The translations under genes were made by a program, and so were the position numbers. A stretch of 58,953 bases of DNA, taken from Chlamydomonas sphaeroides (taxonomy: Eukaryota > Chlorophyta > Chlorophyceae > Chlamydomonadales > Chlamydomonadaceae). The notes beneath the pieces were generated by a model. That model worked only from the letters and a program-made list of their open reading frames with translations. It ran no database searches and was not told where the DNA came from. Where the stretch lies: positions 11,094 through 70,046 of the forward strand of contig BDDC01000332.1 in assembly GCA_001662425.1 (NCBI GenBank), given 5' to 3'. Below, in pieces: positions 24,219-35,640 of this stretch (within the stretch, counting starts at the first letter, position 1; each line of letters starts with the position of its first letter).

Positions 24219-26078
24219 GCACAGCCACGCCTTTATCTGTAGGCCAGCCCCATGCATGAGAGGCGGCGGGGCTGCGAACCACAGTACCCTCGCTCAGCGG
24301 CACGTACGGCGTGGTGTAAAGTACGTTAGCCGGAGCAATTCTCTAGCGTAGCAGCTGCGGCATGGACTGCGTGCATGTGATGGCTGCATGACGTACGACT
24401 CCGAGTATGGCAGGACTAGCAGGACGGAATGGCCACTCATGCCGCGACCATGCCACCACTACTCTGGAAGGCAGGAGCTCGGGCGGCACATACAAGCTAT
24501 TTGAAATACAAGCTATATGGAATACGCAACAACCAGCGCTCAGTCGCTGCCAACCGACATATCGTGCTTTTATGTATGCGCTGTGCGTGCCGGATCAATC
24601 ATGCGTGTCGGTCGGAAAGCGAAACGAAGGGGCGTGCCTGCCAGCCAGGGTAGGTGCGGGCGGGTTTTTTGGGAGTGTGTGCAGCAGCGGTCATAGTCAT
24701 GGCACTTGCTTGTTGTGATGCATAACGAATGTAAGGAAGGGCATAGGCCTAGACAACGCATGCGATGTAAGCACCGTAGTGTGTCCTGCTCGAGTCACTG
24801 CTTCTAGGCGGGCCACGCATCGATCATTGGTCATGTCCGACCCGTCTCCATCTAGCATGCCGACCCGGCGCCCAGGTGCTCGCTGGCTCGGCCGACAGCC
24901 AACCATCCCAGCCAGCGCCCTGCTGCTCCTGCATCCCCTCTGCCAAGTCAGCCCTAGCGGCGCACGTCAGCCGTCCGTGCAACCAGCTGCCACGCACGCG
25001 CACCACACCACACGCACGTCCGCGCCGGACACACGTCCGCGCCGGACACACCTCCACGACACACCTCCACGCCACATGTTCTACATGTTCACGCGCAAGC
25101 TCCCCAATCTGCTCGCTCAGAACAGTCCGGTTCATGTCTCACTGTGATTGAACGAAGGTGGTTAGTCGAGCGTGCAAGTCAGCCAGCCGCGGCTTGTCTC
25201 TGGCGCACGTGATGCGAAGCCAGCAGACGGCCCAAAACATGTGCTGTGGAGAGGCAGCTCCTGTCATGTTGCATACCGAGCTGGCTGGGCACACCACGCA
25301 GGCCGCTGTGTCCGTGAATGAACTGCAGCACCCGCTGCCGCCCAGTAGATAAACTCCGTCATATCCCCTTGCCGGACCGTGCCTTTCGAAGCGCCTGCTG
25401 GCTTCTGCCCTGCTGGGGTGACGTACGGCTGATGGCTGAGCGGGGTGGTCGGTGTGGCGGGCCTGAGCCTCGCAACAGAGCGCCGTAACGCAACGCAGAA
25501 TGGACAATGGGCTTCCAGGCACATACACAACCGCGCGCGCCGCAAATCCTTTCATGGTACTGGCTAGAGCAGTGCTACCGCAGCCTTGCCTTGCTTGATA
25601 CATAGAGCCACGCGATCTGAACGATGCCAATATGCGATTTTTGATCGGGGCGACGTACGGGTACAATCCAAGATACGAGGGCTGCTATACATGGGGCACG
25701 TGCGCCGCGGGCGAGGCAGCGCAGACAGCTGCATGTGCTACATGAGCTGGCGGCCGACCAGCAGCAGAGCAGGCAGGGAAGATGACACCCGCTAGCCTAT
25801 CCTGCGATGCCCGCATCTCAACCTGGCATACATGCCGACCAGGCGCCCAGGCACTCGCTGCTGGCTCGGCCCACCGCCGGCCACCCAAGCACGCCAGCGC
25901 CCTGCTGTTGCTGCAAAACCTCCGTCTCCGCCACCCCGCCGGCCCCGGCGCGCGTCAGCCGCACTGCAATAATCCACGTACCGCGAGCAGGGCACCACAG
26001 CACCCGACCCATCCAGCGTCTGCACGCAGGGTCCGCAGTCTGCTCACTGCGTCGTCCGCCCCTCCCTGCGCCTACTCC
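24219..26078. other. Intergenic region between two convergent genes
   Basis: The giant gene (+) and the EFG1-like gene (-) converge here. TGTAA at 24315-24319 is a candidate poly(A) signal for the giant gene. No clear TTACA (minus-strand signal) was found near the EFG1 stop. The region holds a diverged direct repeat (24857-24932 and 25833-25916) and short duplications near 25020-25075. Open frames here have no domain. Confidence 0.55.
24857..25916 (+). repeat. Diverged direct repeat of about 75-85 bp
   Basis: 24857-24932 and 25833-25916 share ATGCCGACC, GGCGCCCAGG, CTCGCT, GGCTCGGCC and CAGCGCCCTGCTG in the same order with small indels. They lie about 0.98 kb apart in the same orientation. 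They could be relics of one dispersed element or of a local duplication. Confidence 0.5.
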
Positions 26079-29000
26079 CTACTTCCGGCGCTTGCGGCCG
26101 CCCTCGGCGCGCTTCCGCAGCGGCTGCTTGGGCTCGCCCGGCTTGGGAGGGGGAGGGCCCTCGCGCCCGCGGCCCCCGCGGCCGCCGCCACGGCCTCCTT
26201 CGCCGCGGCCACGGCCTCGGTCGCTGCGGCCGCCGAAGCCACCGCCGCCGCCGTCGCTGCCGCCGTCGCGCCCACGGCCGCCGAAGCCGCCGCCGCGGCC
26301 CGCAAAGCCGCCTCTTCCGCTGCTGCCGTCTCCACCGCCGCCATCATCGCCCCCACGGCCACGGCCACCGAAGCCGCCGCCGCGGCTTACAAAGCCTCCT
26401 CTCCCCCTGCCGCCGTCGCCGCCGCCGAAGCCGCCGTCGCGCCCACGGCCGCCAAAGCCGCCGCCGCGGCCCGCAAAGCCGCCTCGCCCGCCGCCGTCGC
26501 CGCCGCGGCCCCCGAAGCCCCCTCTCCCACCGCCTCGACTTGCAAAGCCACCCCGCCCTCGGCCGCCGCGGAAGCTGTCGCCCCGGCCCCGACCCTCGCC
26601 ACGACCCCTTCCGCGGCCGCCGAAACCACCCGCCCGGTTGCGCCCCTCCTCCTCCCCATCCTCCTCCTCCTCCTCCTCCTCCTCTTCTTCCCCGTCGTCG
26701 TCAGCCGGCGCTGCTGCCGCCCGCTTAGCGCCCACGACTGGCGCCTTGCCTCGCGGCGCCGGCCCGTCTCCGCTGCCGCCCTCTCCGTCGCTGTCCCCCT
26801 CCGCGAGGAAAAAGTCGTCCAGCTCCTCGCCCTCGCCCTCCTCGCTGCCGCCCGCCAGCGGGGCCGCAAACGCATGGACGCGCTTCTTGGCCGCCGCCGT
26901 CGCCGCAGCGGGCTTGGCCGCGGGCTTGGCCGCCGCCGACGCCTTGGCAGCGTTGGCGGCGGTAGGCGGGGCCTCGACCCGGGCGCGCTTGGCGGCGGGC
27001 GCGGCGCCTGGCTTGGCGGCGCTCGGCTTGGCGGCCGCTGCCCTGCTGGGCTGCCGCGGCGCCGGCGCCGGCGCCGGCGCGTCCTCATCGTCCTCATCGC
27101 CCTCATCGTCCTCATCGTTTTCGTCGCTGCCGTCCTCAGCTCCCGCCCCATCCGCCTCGCCGTCGCTGCCGCCGCCCGGTCCGCCATCCGCCGACGGCGA
27201 CCCCGGCACCAGGAAGAAGTCGTCCTCCTCCTCGTCCTCCTGAACCTCCTCTCCCAGCGCCGCACCGTCGTCATCGCCGTCCTCGCTGCCGCTGCAGGCC
27301 TCCTCCTCGTCCTCCTTCTCGGCTGCTGCCTCCGCGCCGCCGTGGCGCTTGGCCCCCGCCGCCTTGCCGGCGGCCGCGGCCTTGGCGCCCGCCTTCGCGG
27401 CAGCCGGCGGCGCGGCCTTGGCGGGCTTGGCGCCCTTGGCGGCTGCCCCCGGAGCTGCCGCGGCCGCGAGCGCCTGCACACGCAACACGGGGCCGGAGGT
27501 GAGGAAGGGCCGATGTCAGGGCTGCAGGTCTCCGCAGTTCCGCCGAGCTTGCTGTTGGCAATGCCAGCTCCTGCTGCCGGGCCCTTGCCCTGCTGCCTGC
27601 CATGCCTGCTCGCCGCCCTCCCCTGCTGCAGCGCTCCGGGCTACAGCAACAGCTAAAACGCCATGCGGCCCAGACCGCTACTGGTCGGCGCGTTCGTCAG
27701 CGCGGCCGCGACATGTTCCCGCCCAGGCCACCAAGCTCTCCCCCCAGTCCCCAATCTCCCTCCCCTCCCCTCCCCTCCCTGCACGCCTCGCAGGCATCCT
27801 GCCCACCTGGTCGCCCAGCAGCGCGCGCCCCTCGTCCGCCTCCGTCACCGCCGCCAGCTCGGCCATCTGCCGCACCACAAGCGCACGCAGCCGCGACCGC
27901 TCGGCCTGCGGGGACGGAGGCGGGCCGAGGCAGGGGCGAGGGTGGGGAAGGAATCAGGGTTGGTGCCTCGCGAGCCAAGCCCGACCAGCGCAGGCGGGTG
28001 ACGAGGGTGGCGGTGGCGACACCGGCTGGCCGTTCACGCCCTCATCAGTGCTGCGACTCCGCAGACGCCCCGGGGTCCCCCGCCATGAGGTCTTTCCGTT
28101 TTTCATATTCAGCCTCCGTCCCTAACCCAGGGCATGACCGCCTCGCTCAAACGCCACACGCTGGCGACTTTGCCGAAGCAGCCCAGAGTTAGCCCCAACT
28201 CAGCCCGGCATCAGCCCGGGCCCCAGCGCCAGCGCCCCCGTGCTCGCCCCAGCCTCCCAACCTCGCCGCCGCTCCAGCACTCGCGCCCCAGCCCCCGTCC
28301 CGCCGCTGCCCATCGCTGGGCCGCCAGCCCCCAGCTCACGCCAGCCCCCACCTCGAGGTGCTTCTGCGCCTCCGGCTCCTCCGCATCGCGCAGCAGCGAC
28401 ACGTACTTCTCACCCTGCGGCCCGGGAGCAAGGTCGGCCAAGGGGTATCGAGGGGTGTTGAGGGCGCAAATGCAAAAGGGTGAGGGGCAGAGGCAATGTG
28501 ACGCACGTCACAGCGACACGTACGTCTCGCCCTGGCAGGGCGCCAACAGGGTGAGAGACGCCGCGGCGTGTCAGTCAAGCATGGCATAACCCCAAGCCCA
28601 GCACCCGCACATTGCACGTCGCTCCCGACACGACACCCACACCCAGCCGCACGCTCAGATGCGCCGTACCACAGCGCCGTACAGTCCCTGCCATACCTTG
28701 GGGAAGTGCAGTACGTAGTTCAGGTCCTCGCGCAGCGCCGCCAGCCGCGCCGCCGCGGCCTCGGGGTCCATAGGGGCCCTGTCGCCCCCGGCCTTGCGCA
28801 CGACCTTGCCCACAGCCTCCTCGCCCTCCTCGCCCTCGCCCACGTCCTCGTCCTCGCCGTCCTCCTCGCCGCTGCCGGACAGCACCGCGTCACCGCCGCC
28901 GCCCGCGGCCCGCGCCATGGCCCTCTCCAGCTTTCGGATGGCACGCTCGATCTTGACGCGCTCAAAGAACTTGATCTGCAGGCGGCGCGGCGACAGGCAA

Positions 29001-30165
29001 CAGCTTCGGTCGAAGGGCTTGGTGCTTGCACGCAGCGCAGTGGCCTCCTTGCCAGCCACGGCACACGGGGGCAGCGCCAGCTCGCCCAACAGGCACCGGT
29101 ACATCATGCGGTATCGGGTCAGCGCGTGTCCCTTTCCCTGCAAGTGCCGCAGCCGCAACTGTAGCTTCAAAGCGGGGCCCCGCCTGGCATCCCAACCACG
29201 GCCCCACAGCACCGCCACACCAGGCCTGCGCCCGATCCCACACCCAGACCCCGCCGCCACGACCACCGCAGCCGTCATGCAAGGCGGCCCATGCTAAGCC
29301 GACTGCTGACACGCGTGCCAAACGAGGCTCGCAACGCAACGCCCCCACAGCCACCGTGCTCGGGCGCCGCACCTGCCTGCCCCGCCCGCCAGCCAGCCAG
29401 CCACTCCCACGGTTGCGTCGCTCACCTTGTGATAGCGCACCGCATACTTGCGCTCCCGCTCCGCCCGCCCCGCGTCCTCCTGCTGCTTGAGCAGCTCCGC
29501 CAGCTCAGCCTCCTTGGTAGCCCGAGCTCGCGCGTCCAGTCCCTCCTGCGTGGCAGAGGAAGGGGAGGTGCGGACGGGCGGGGACGGGTCAGGGGAGCGG
29601 CACGGCCACACGCGCCGTGGCGGCGCGGTGCGGTTGGTGGGGCGCGAGCGCGGGCCGCGGGGCCCGGCCGCGCTGGTGTGGGTGGCTCAGGGCCGCGCTA
29701 CGGGGCTACATTGAACAAGAAAGCTGAGGGGGAGGGTGGGTACGGGGCCGGACCGGGTAGGGGCGCAACGAGCGCCGTGCTGTGACCAGGTTTGGTTGAC
29801 GGCGGCGCAGGAAGCCAGGGCGCGCGCTGCCCGCCGCCATGCTGTCTGGCCTTGAGCCCCGCCACGCGGTGCAGAGCACTACCGCAGCCCCAGCGGCGAC
29901 GACTCGCCCGCTTCAGCAGGCGCTCCAGGCCGCGAATCTGGTTCTTCAGCGAGCGGTGCTTGCCGCCGGCGCCCTTGGAAATATCGCCGCCGCCGGGCTT
30001 CTTTGCCACACCGCCGCCCCGGGCCCCCAGCCCGCCGCGGCCCCCGCCGCGGCCGCGGCCGCCCATTCTGCCGCCGCCACCGCCACGCCCCCGGCCGCCC
30101 ATGCCGCGGCCGCCACGCCCGCGGCCGCGGCCGCGGCCGCCAGAGCCGGGAGGGCCCCGGCCCAT
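26079..30165 (-). CDS. EFG1: EFG1-type rRNA-processing protein with GAR-rich termini
   Basis: Six minus-strand exons join in phase: 30165-29866, 29545-29426, 28975-28697, 28414-28352, 27905-27807 and 27473-26079, about 751 aa. The core is the EFG1 family: SLKNQIRGLERLLKR, a helical KEAELAELLKQQED segment, HK-IKFFERVKIERAIRKLE, LNYVLHFPK, GEKYVSLL and RSRLRALVVRQMAEL. EFG1 acts in the nucleolus in 18S rRNA maturation. Yeast EFG1 is about 230 aa; here a Gly-Arg-rich N-terminus of about 60 residues and a C-terminal exon of 465 residues (acidic tracts, then many GGFGGRG-type RGG repeats and a basic tail) are added. The exon-1 donor is the least certain; 29866 fits the phase. The start is the ATG at 30165. 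Confidence 0.8.
26130..26640 (-). repeat. RGG/GAR-encoding imperfect repeat in the EFG1-like last exon
   Basis: About 170 codons of Gly-Arg-Phe repeats (GGRGGFAGRGGGFGGRGRDG and variants) are encoded by degenerate GC-rich DNA repeats. GAR tracts of this kind target nucleolar proteins such as fibrillarin and nucleolin, bind RNA and are methylated on Arg. An acidic (E)n run lies just N-terminal to it, near 26660-26700. Confidence 0.75.
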
Positions 30166-30705
30166 GTCGAGCGGCTGCGCCGGTTGCCGAAGTTCGTGTT
30201 CCGCAGACGAGACTTGTATTAGCTACGTACTGAAAGCGATGAATGGCAAGGACCGCTGGCTTGAGGCAGTGCTGTCTTCGCTTGCGCCGCGACAGCCGAC
30301 AGCGGCGCGGAGGGTGTCACAAAGCGGAACTATGTTGTATCAGCAAATTGTCAACCTTTCAAGTGTAGTGCGTACATGGCCTGACGTGGATGTGTGCATG
30401 GTTGGCAAGAAGAAGCCCATGGGCCGGCCCATGCGCGAATTGTGCCACGCTCGGAGCTCTGCTCGTTGCTTGAGGTGCACGAACGTATCCAGCAGGATTG
30501 TCGTGTCCCAACACGCCTGTTGCAGTGACCCGAGCGCAACACCGCGACCTCACACGCTCTGCCAAAACCCAGCCGCTTGGCGCAAGGCACTGTCCGCTGC
30601 CTACTATTCACTAAACGCAACCCTTACGCAGTATAAGCGGTCTGTCACTGTTTCCCCCCGTTCCCCTCGTTCGCGTGGTGCTGATTTGGGGCGCATAGGA
30701 GGAAT
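30166..30705. promoter_or_regulatory. Divergent promoter region between EFG1-like and TIM17
   Basis: Only 540 bp separate the two start codons, which point away from each other, so both promoters and 5' UTRs must fit here. No TATA box in a normal position stands out. The DNA is less GC-rich than the adjoining coding exons. Confidence 0.6.
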
Positions 30706-33700
30706 ATGGCCGCCCCAAACCAACAAGGGCAGCCTATGGTGGATCACAAGCGAGAGCCATGTCCTGACCGCATCCTTAACGATATCGGCGGAGCCTTTGC
30801 GATGGGCGCTGTGGGCGGCGGCATCTGGCATCTCATAAAGGGCAGCAGGAACAGCCCGTCGGGCTACCGCACGCGTGGAGCTATTGAGGTGCGCTTGCGG
30901 GCGTTTGGCAGACGTGGCGCGCCGTGGCTTGGCGAGGAACGCGACGATCAGTCTCCGGGAGCGCCACGCCTCGTGCGTTGGTCGACAAGCGTCACGAGGG
31001 GCCTCTCTGCAGCGCGTTGAATCCTTTGCGATGTTCATACCAGCAGAGGACGCGCTCTGCTGGGTTAAGGCGCTTTAACGTCACTAGAGTGCCTGGCACT
31101 ATGGCTACCCTGCCTGCCTCGGGCCTGACGGTCCCGCGGCCAGCATACTCACCCATCACCCCAACCCTAGGACAGCCCCTTCCGTACCCCTCGCGCCGCT
31201 CCGCCAGGCCTCCCCTCTGCATCCCAGCGCACCCAATGCCCCCGCCGGAACCCCGCCGCCCGCCTTCCCTACCCTATCCAGGCCGTCCGCCGCGAGGCGC
31301 CCCGCCTTGGCGGCAGCTTCGCCAACTGGGGGCTCAGCTTCGCGCTCTTCGACTGCTCGCTTCAGTACCTCCGGAAAAAGGTGCGAGCGCGGCATTGCCG
31401 CATACTGCCGGCACGCCGAGGCCCGGCCTCGCCCTCAGTGCGCTCCGTCAGCGGCTTTACAGCGCTGCCCTCCTCAGCACACGAACCACCCCTGCAACCC
31501 ACCACGCATCCCATCAGTAGCTGCAGGCTGCTGTTCAGCGTATTCAGCGAAGCACGGGTCGTTCCGGCGGCACGGCCGAGTGCGCTCCCAGAGAGGCCGT
31601 GCTCTCCCCGCCCGTGCTGGCAAGCTGCGGCGCTAATCGAGTCCTCGGCAGCGCCAGACGCGCAGGCAACCGCAGTCCAGCGGCGTGCGGCCCATGACCC
31701 ACACAACAGCGTGCGACTCACGGTCCCATGGGGCCACCCATCGTAGCCGTGGGCGCTACCGAGCCGCGCCCCCAGCCCTACCAGCTGCCAGAGCCGCTGG
31801 CGTGCTGCCGGCTGCTTGGTGCAGCGCACTGCCCCAGACAGCTGCTGCTGCAGTGCCCCCGAAAGCCTCGCGCGGCTGCGTATGGGGCCCCCTCCCGGGG
31901 CTGGACGCCGTTGGCCGCTGGTCGCGGCGCGCTGCCAGTGGGCCAGCAGCTGACGGTTGCGCCCTCCGCCCCAGCGGAGGGTGTTGCCGGCCAGTCGGAC
32001 AGCGGCTAATGGTTGCCAGGCGCCCCGTGCCTGGTGGTGCCTGGCTCCATGGGGGGCGAGGTGCATGTGTTCAGTGGGGCGGGCGGCCGTGCCGTGGATC
32101 GGCGTCAGCGCGGCTCCAGCAAGGCAGCCCCCCGGGCCTCCGGTGACCATTCAAGCCGCCGCCTCGCAGCACCGTTGCGCACCAGTGACGACCGCGCAGC
32201 AAGGGCGTTGCGCAGCAGCAGCAGCGGTAGCAGCAGCAGCAGCGGCAGCAGCAGCAGCAGCGGCGGCCCCTTGCGTCCAGCACCTGGTCGTCTGCTCGCG
32301 CACGCACCGCTGCGAGGCGAGGCGAGGCGAGGCGCCTGCCTGCTCCTGGTTGGCAGCGGGCCCCTCACAGTCCCTGGTGCCTCCCACACTGCCCTGCCCC
32401 TGTGCAGGAGGACCCCTGGAACGCCATTGGCGCGGGCGCGCTGACGGGCGGCTTCCTGCAGCTGCGCTTTGGGCTCAACTCGGCGGCCAAGAGCGCCGCG
32501 TTCGGCGGCTTCCTGCTGGTGGGTGGGGCTGGCGGGGGGTGAGGATAGTGGACAGGGGCGGGGCGGGGGTGGGGACAGAAGTGAGGGGCAAGAGTCGAGG
32601 GCGTGGGGGGCTAGGGATAGGGCCATTAGGGGCGTATGCTAGGGTCAGGGTTGGTCGTGCCTGTAGTGCAGCGTGGGCGCCGGTGCGGGGGCACAGGACC
32701 CGTGGGCGGCAGGCAACTGGCGGCTGACAGGGCTGGAGACGGGGTTGGAAGCGGAACACGGGAGTGGGCCACCGTTGCGTCGGGTGGCCAGTAGTTAGCA
32801 AGCACCGCCAACGCGTAAGAGATCTCCTCATGGGGGAGTGGAGCGGGACACGGCAGACCTACCTGGCGCAGCAGCGCGGCGAGTGCAGCGGGCCGGTGCG
32901 GCGACGTGCGATGCCCAACCGTGACACCGCATGTAAAACGCTGCCCCTCCCATCCCCCACCCCACCCCACGCAGGCGCTGATCGAGGGCCTGGGCATCGC
33001 GCTCACCAAGCTCACCTCGCCGCCGCCGCCCGGCCTGCCCATGCCCGCTGGAGCGGGCCCGGGCGGGCCCATGGGAGGGCCCATGCCGCCGCCGGGTGCG
33101 TCCAGTGGGGCCCGGTCGGGGCAGCAGGGCAGCACAGCGTCGGGGCCCGGTCGGGGCAGCAGGGCAGCACAGCGTCGGGGCCCGGTCGGGGCAGCAGGGC
33201 AGCACAGCGGCGGCTGGGCTGAGCGGCGGTGATACCAAGAATGGATGTCATCAGGCACTACGCTGGCATGTGGGGGTCTCACAACTGTTGCAACACGGCG
33301 TGGCCGGCGCCGCTGCATTCCCCGACAGCGCACGCAGCCAAGCACCTGCCCCCTTGGCCCCCCCCCTCGGCGCCCCTCTTTCCCCCTGCCCCAGGCATGC
33401 CCGGCACCCCCGGCATGGCCTTCCCGCCCGGCGCCGAGCCCATGCCCGCGGGCGCCGAGGCCAGCAGCGGCGGCGGCGGCTTCCTGGCGTCGCTCTTTGG
33501 CGGCGGCTCTTCTTCAGCGCCGGCGCCCTCTGCCCCGGTGCGGATGGGGGGAAGGGAGGTGTGGGGCGAGACGAGCAGCATCAGTGCGTTCCGTTGGACG
33601 GGGTACCGGGAGGCCCACGGACGATCATCGGCTTGAGTGCCGGTTGCGGGGGAGAAAGGCAGACCGCTGCCGTCTTGGCTGGCATGCAGGGCTGGCGGCA

Positions 33701-33966
33701 GGGTAGCGACAGGGGATAGCTGCTGCACACCGGCGATCATGCCGTGCGATGTCCCCTGCTCACCTCCTCCCTGGATACTCTCGCCGGGCCCAGACTCCTC
33801 ATCGCTGCCTCTAATGCTCGTCGTGTTGGCGTCAACCCAATGCCCTCTCCCCCGCGCACCCGCCGCCCAGGTCACGGACCTGTCTGAGGACCCCTTCAAG
33901 CCGGTGCCCATGCCCGAGTTCAACCTGCACGGCGCCGAGGGCGACGGCTCCTTCAAGCAGCACTGA
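30706..33966 (+). CDS. TIM17: Mitochondrial import inner membrane translocase subunit TIM17
   Basis: Six exons join in phase to 250 aa: 30706-30888, 31282-31380, 32408-32518, 32975-33095, 33395-33537 and 33871-33966 (TGA). The sequence carries the family hallmarks: REPCPDRILNDIGGAFAMGA near residue 15, GG-W-H-IKG-RNSPSG, APRLGGSFANWG, FDCSLQYLRKKEDPWNAI, GALTGGFLQLR and AAFGGFLLALIEG. TIM17 is the core of the TIM23 presequence translocase in the mitochondrial inner membrane, with four membrane helices. After helix 4 comes a Pro/Gly/Met-rich C-terminal extension ending in LSEDPFKPVPMPEF, as in longer plant TIM17s (animal forms are about 170 aa). The ATG precedes a short hydrophilic lead of about 15 residues. 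Confidence 0.95.
32205..32270 (+). repeat. (AGC/GGC)n triplet repeat in TIM17 intron 2
   Basis: AGC triplets interspersed with GGC and GGT run for about 65 bp, followed by four GAGGC units near 32316. They lie within the 1-kb intron and are not translated in the predicted mRNA. Confidence 0.7.
33105..33209 (+). repeat. 35-bp minisatellite, three copies, in TIM17 intron 4
   Basis: A 35-bp unit containing CGGTCGGGGCAGCAGGGCAG and ending in CACAGCG is repeated three times almost perfectly, starting ten bases after the exon 4 donor. Near-identity suggests recent slippage or unequal exchange. Confidence 0.85.
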
Positions 33967-34325
33967 GCGGAGCCGGAGCCGGAGGCCGAGGAGGGGTGTG
34001 GCGGTGGGGTAAGAGGCGTTGCTGCGGCTCCTCCAAGCGGTACCGAGTAGGGCGCCTGGCGCGGTGTGTGTCGGGGGCCGGAGGGCGAGGCATGGGGCAG
34101 AGTGTGCGCGGGGAGGGGCAGCATTGCGACGCAGGGTTGAGTGTGGCAGCACTGATCAGGGGTTGCGGCGGAGGGTTGCGGCGGTGGGTTTCTTGCGGGC
34201 GTGGGGGCGGGTGGAGGGGCGGAGTGTGCGCGAGTGGAGGGGCAGGCCTGCGGCAGGGGGCAGCGCGGTGGCGGACGCGGAGGGAGCGGCGAATGCTCGC
34301 CGCGAGGGCGGTGCGCGGATGTTTT

Positions 34326-34410
34326 TGTTGGGCCCTGTGGTCTGTGTCGCTGTTGGGCCCTGTGCTCTAAGCCGCTGTTGGTCCCTGTGGTCTGAGTCGC
34401 TGTTGGGCCT
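34326..34410 (+). repeat. 25-bp tandem repeat, about 3.4 copies
   Basis: Units follow TGTTGGGCCCTGTG then TCT...GTCGC with a few substitutions (GGTCCC, CTCTAAGCC). The array sits in the probable 3' UTR of TIM17. Confidence 0.75.
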
Positions 34411-35498
34411 CTGCCGCTGCAGCTGCAGGCTACCAGCGGGGTGCACCCACCCGGCCCAGGGTGGTGCAGGGGGCAGGCGCGGGCCGCTGTGGGCTAAGCA
34501 GGGCGGCCGGGGGTAGCAGGTAGCGGCATGGGCCTGGCGGTAATCAAGATACGCGGTGTAGCGTGTGCCTGGCCAAGGGCCCGCTCGCAAAGCAGCAGGC
34601 GGTGGCGGCATGCCGGCGGAACACGTGGGCGGCGGCGGGGGCAGCAGGCGGCGTGCGGCAGGGGCTGGTCGTGGCGGGTCGTGGGCTGGGGTCGCTGCAG
34701 TCGGGCGCTCGGTGCCCCGCGCGGCGGGGCGGCCGGTGTGGTGACCGGTGGGGTCAAGGAGCGGCACGGCGGCAGGATGGAGCGTGCGGCACGGCGCCTA
34801 TGGCACGGCTGTAAGCTGTGCTTGGTGTGAACCTGCGACGCCCGCAAGTAACGCCAGCGGAGCGGACACTGCGGCGCTGCCGGGGGCCAGCTGTTAGGGC
34901 GGGTGGCGGGGGGCTGAGGCGCAGCGCCAGTCCGCTTCACTGACCTCGTCGCCCTTGCATGCCACGGCGATAACCCGCACGGACGGCGGGAGCGCACGCA
35001 GATGAGTCTCCCCCCTACCCTCGGCCCACGCACTGGCCTTCGCGATGTCCTTCCGCTGCGCAATGCCTACCGACACGCCCGCTGGTGCCCAGCATAAGTG
35101 CGCCGGGCGCTCCCAGCCCAAGGCACGCAAGGCACCGCACCGCGGTGGGCCCAAGACGCCAAGAGGCGGGGGGAGCGCCGCTCGCCGCCGGTCAGCCTTT
35201 CCGGCTCCGGCCTTGAGCACACGCCGGGAACCTACCGCCGCAGAGCAGCCGTGCGCATGCCCGCCGCCCGCCTGAAGAAAGCGCAAGTACGCGAAGGCAG
35301 CACGGTATCCGGCGCTCACGCGCCAAGAAAACCGGCCCTGGACTGAGCACCACCGTTGGACCAAACCGCCAGACGTCACCGGTTACTGGCACACCGTGCG
35401 GATGCGCGCAGCGGCGGCGCAGCGTGGCAGCGTTGACAGGCAGGTAGCCGGCGAGCCAACAATCAGTACCGGAAGGCCCGCTTCATTGATTCGCCTTG

Positions 35499-35640
35499 AG
35501 CCCAGCAGCCCTTGGACTTCAGGACCAGCACGAAAGTCATCGAGCCCAGCAGCCCTTGGACTTCAGAACCTCCTTTGACTTCGTTCTAGCTTATAATAAA
35601 CCAGCACGGAATTCATCGGGCCCAGCAGCCCACCGCCACA
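35499..35640 (+). repeat. About 42-bp repeat units sharing GAGCCCAGCAGCCC
   Basis: GAGCCCAGCAGCCCTTGGAC followed by TTCAG occurs at 35499 and 35541. A truncated third copy (GGGCCCAGCAGCCC) lies near 35617. Each later copy is preceded by ACCAGCACG-A-TTCATCG-like sequence, so the unit includes both parts. Confidence 0.65.

Noticed and set aside
25782..27656. 624-codon plus-strand open frame rich in Ala/Pro
   Set aside because: It is the antisense shadow of the EFG1-like last exon; the minus strand has the EFG1 core and phased splice sites.
32013..32444. Frame in TIM17 intron 2 reading LVVPGSMGGEVHVFSGAGGR
   Set aside because: Looks mildly protein-like but lies between two well-supported TIM17 exons, has no splice partners and runs into a triplet repeat.
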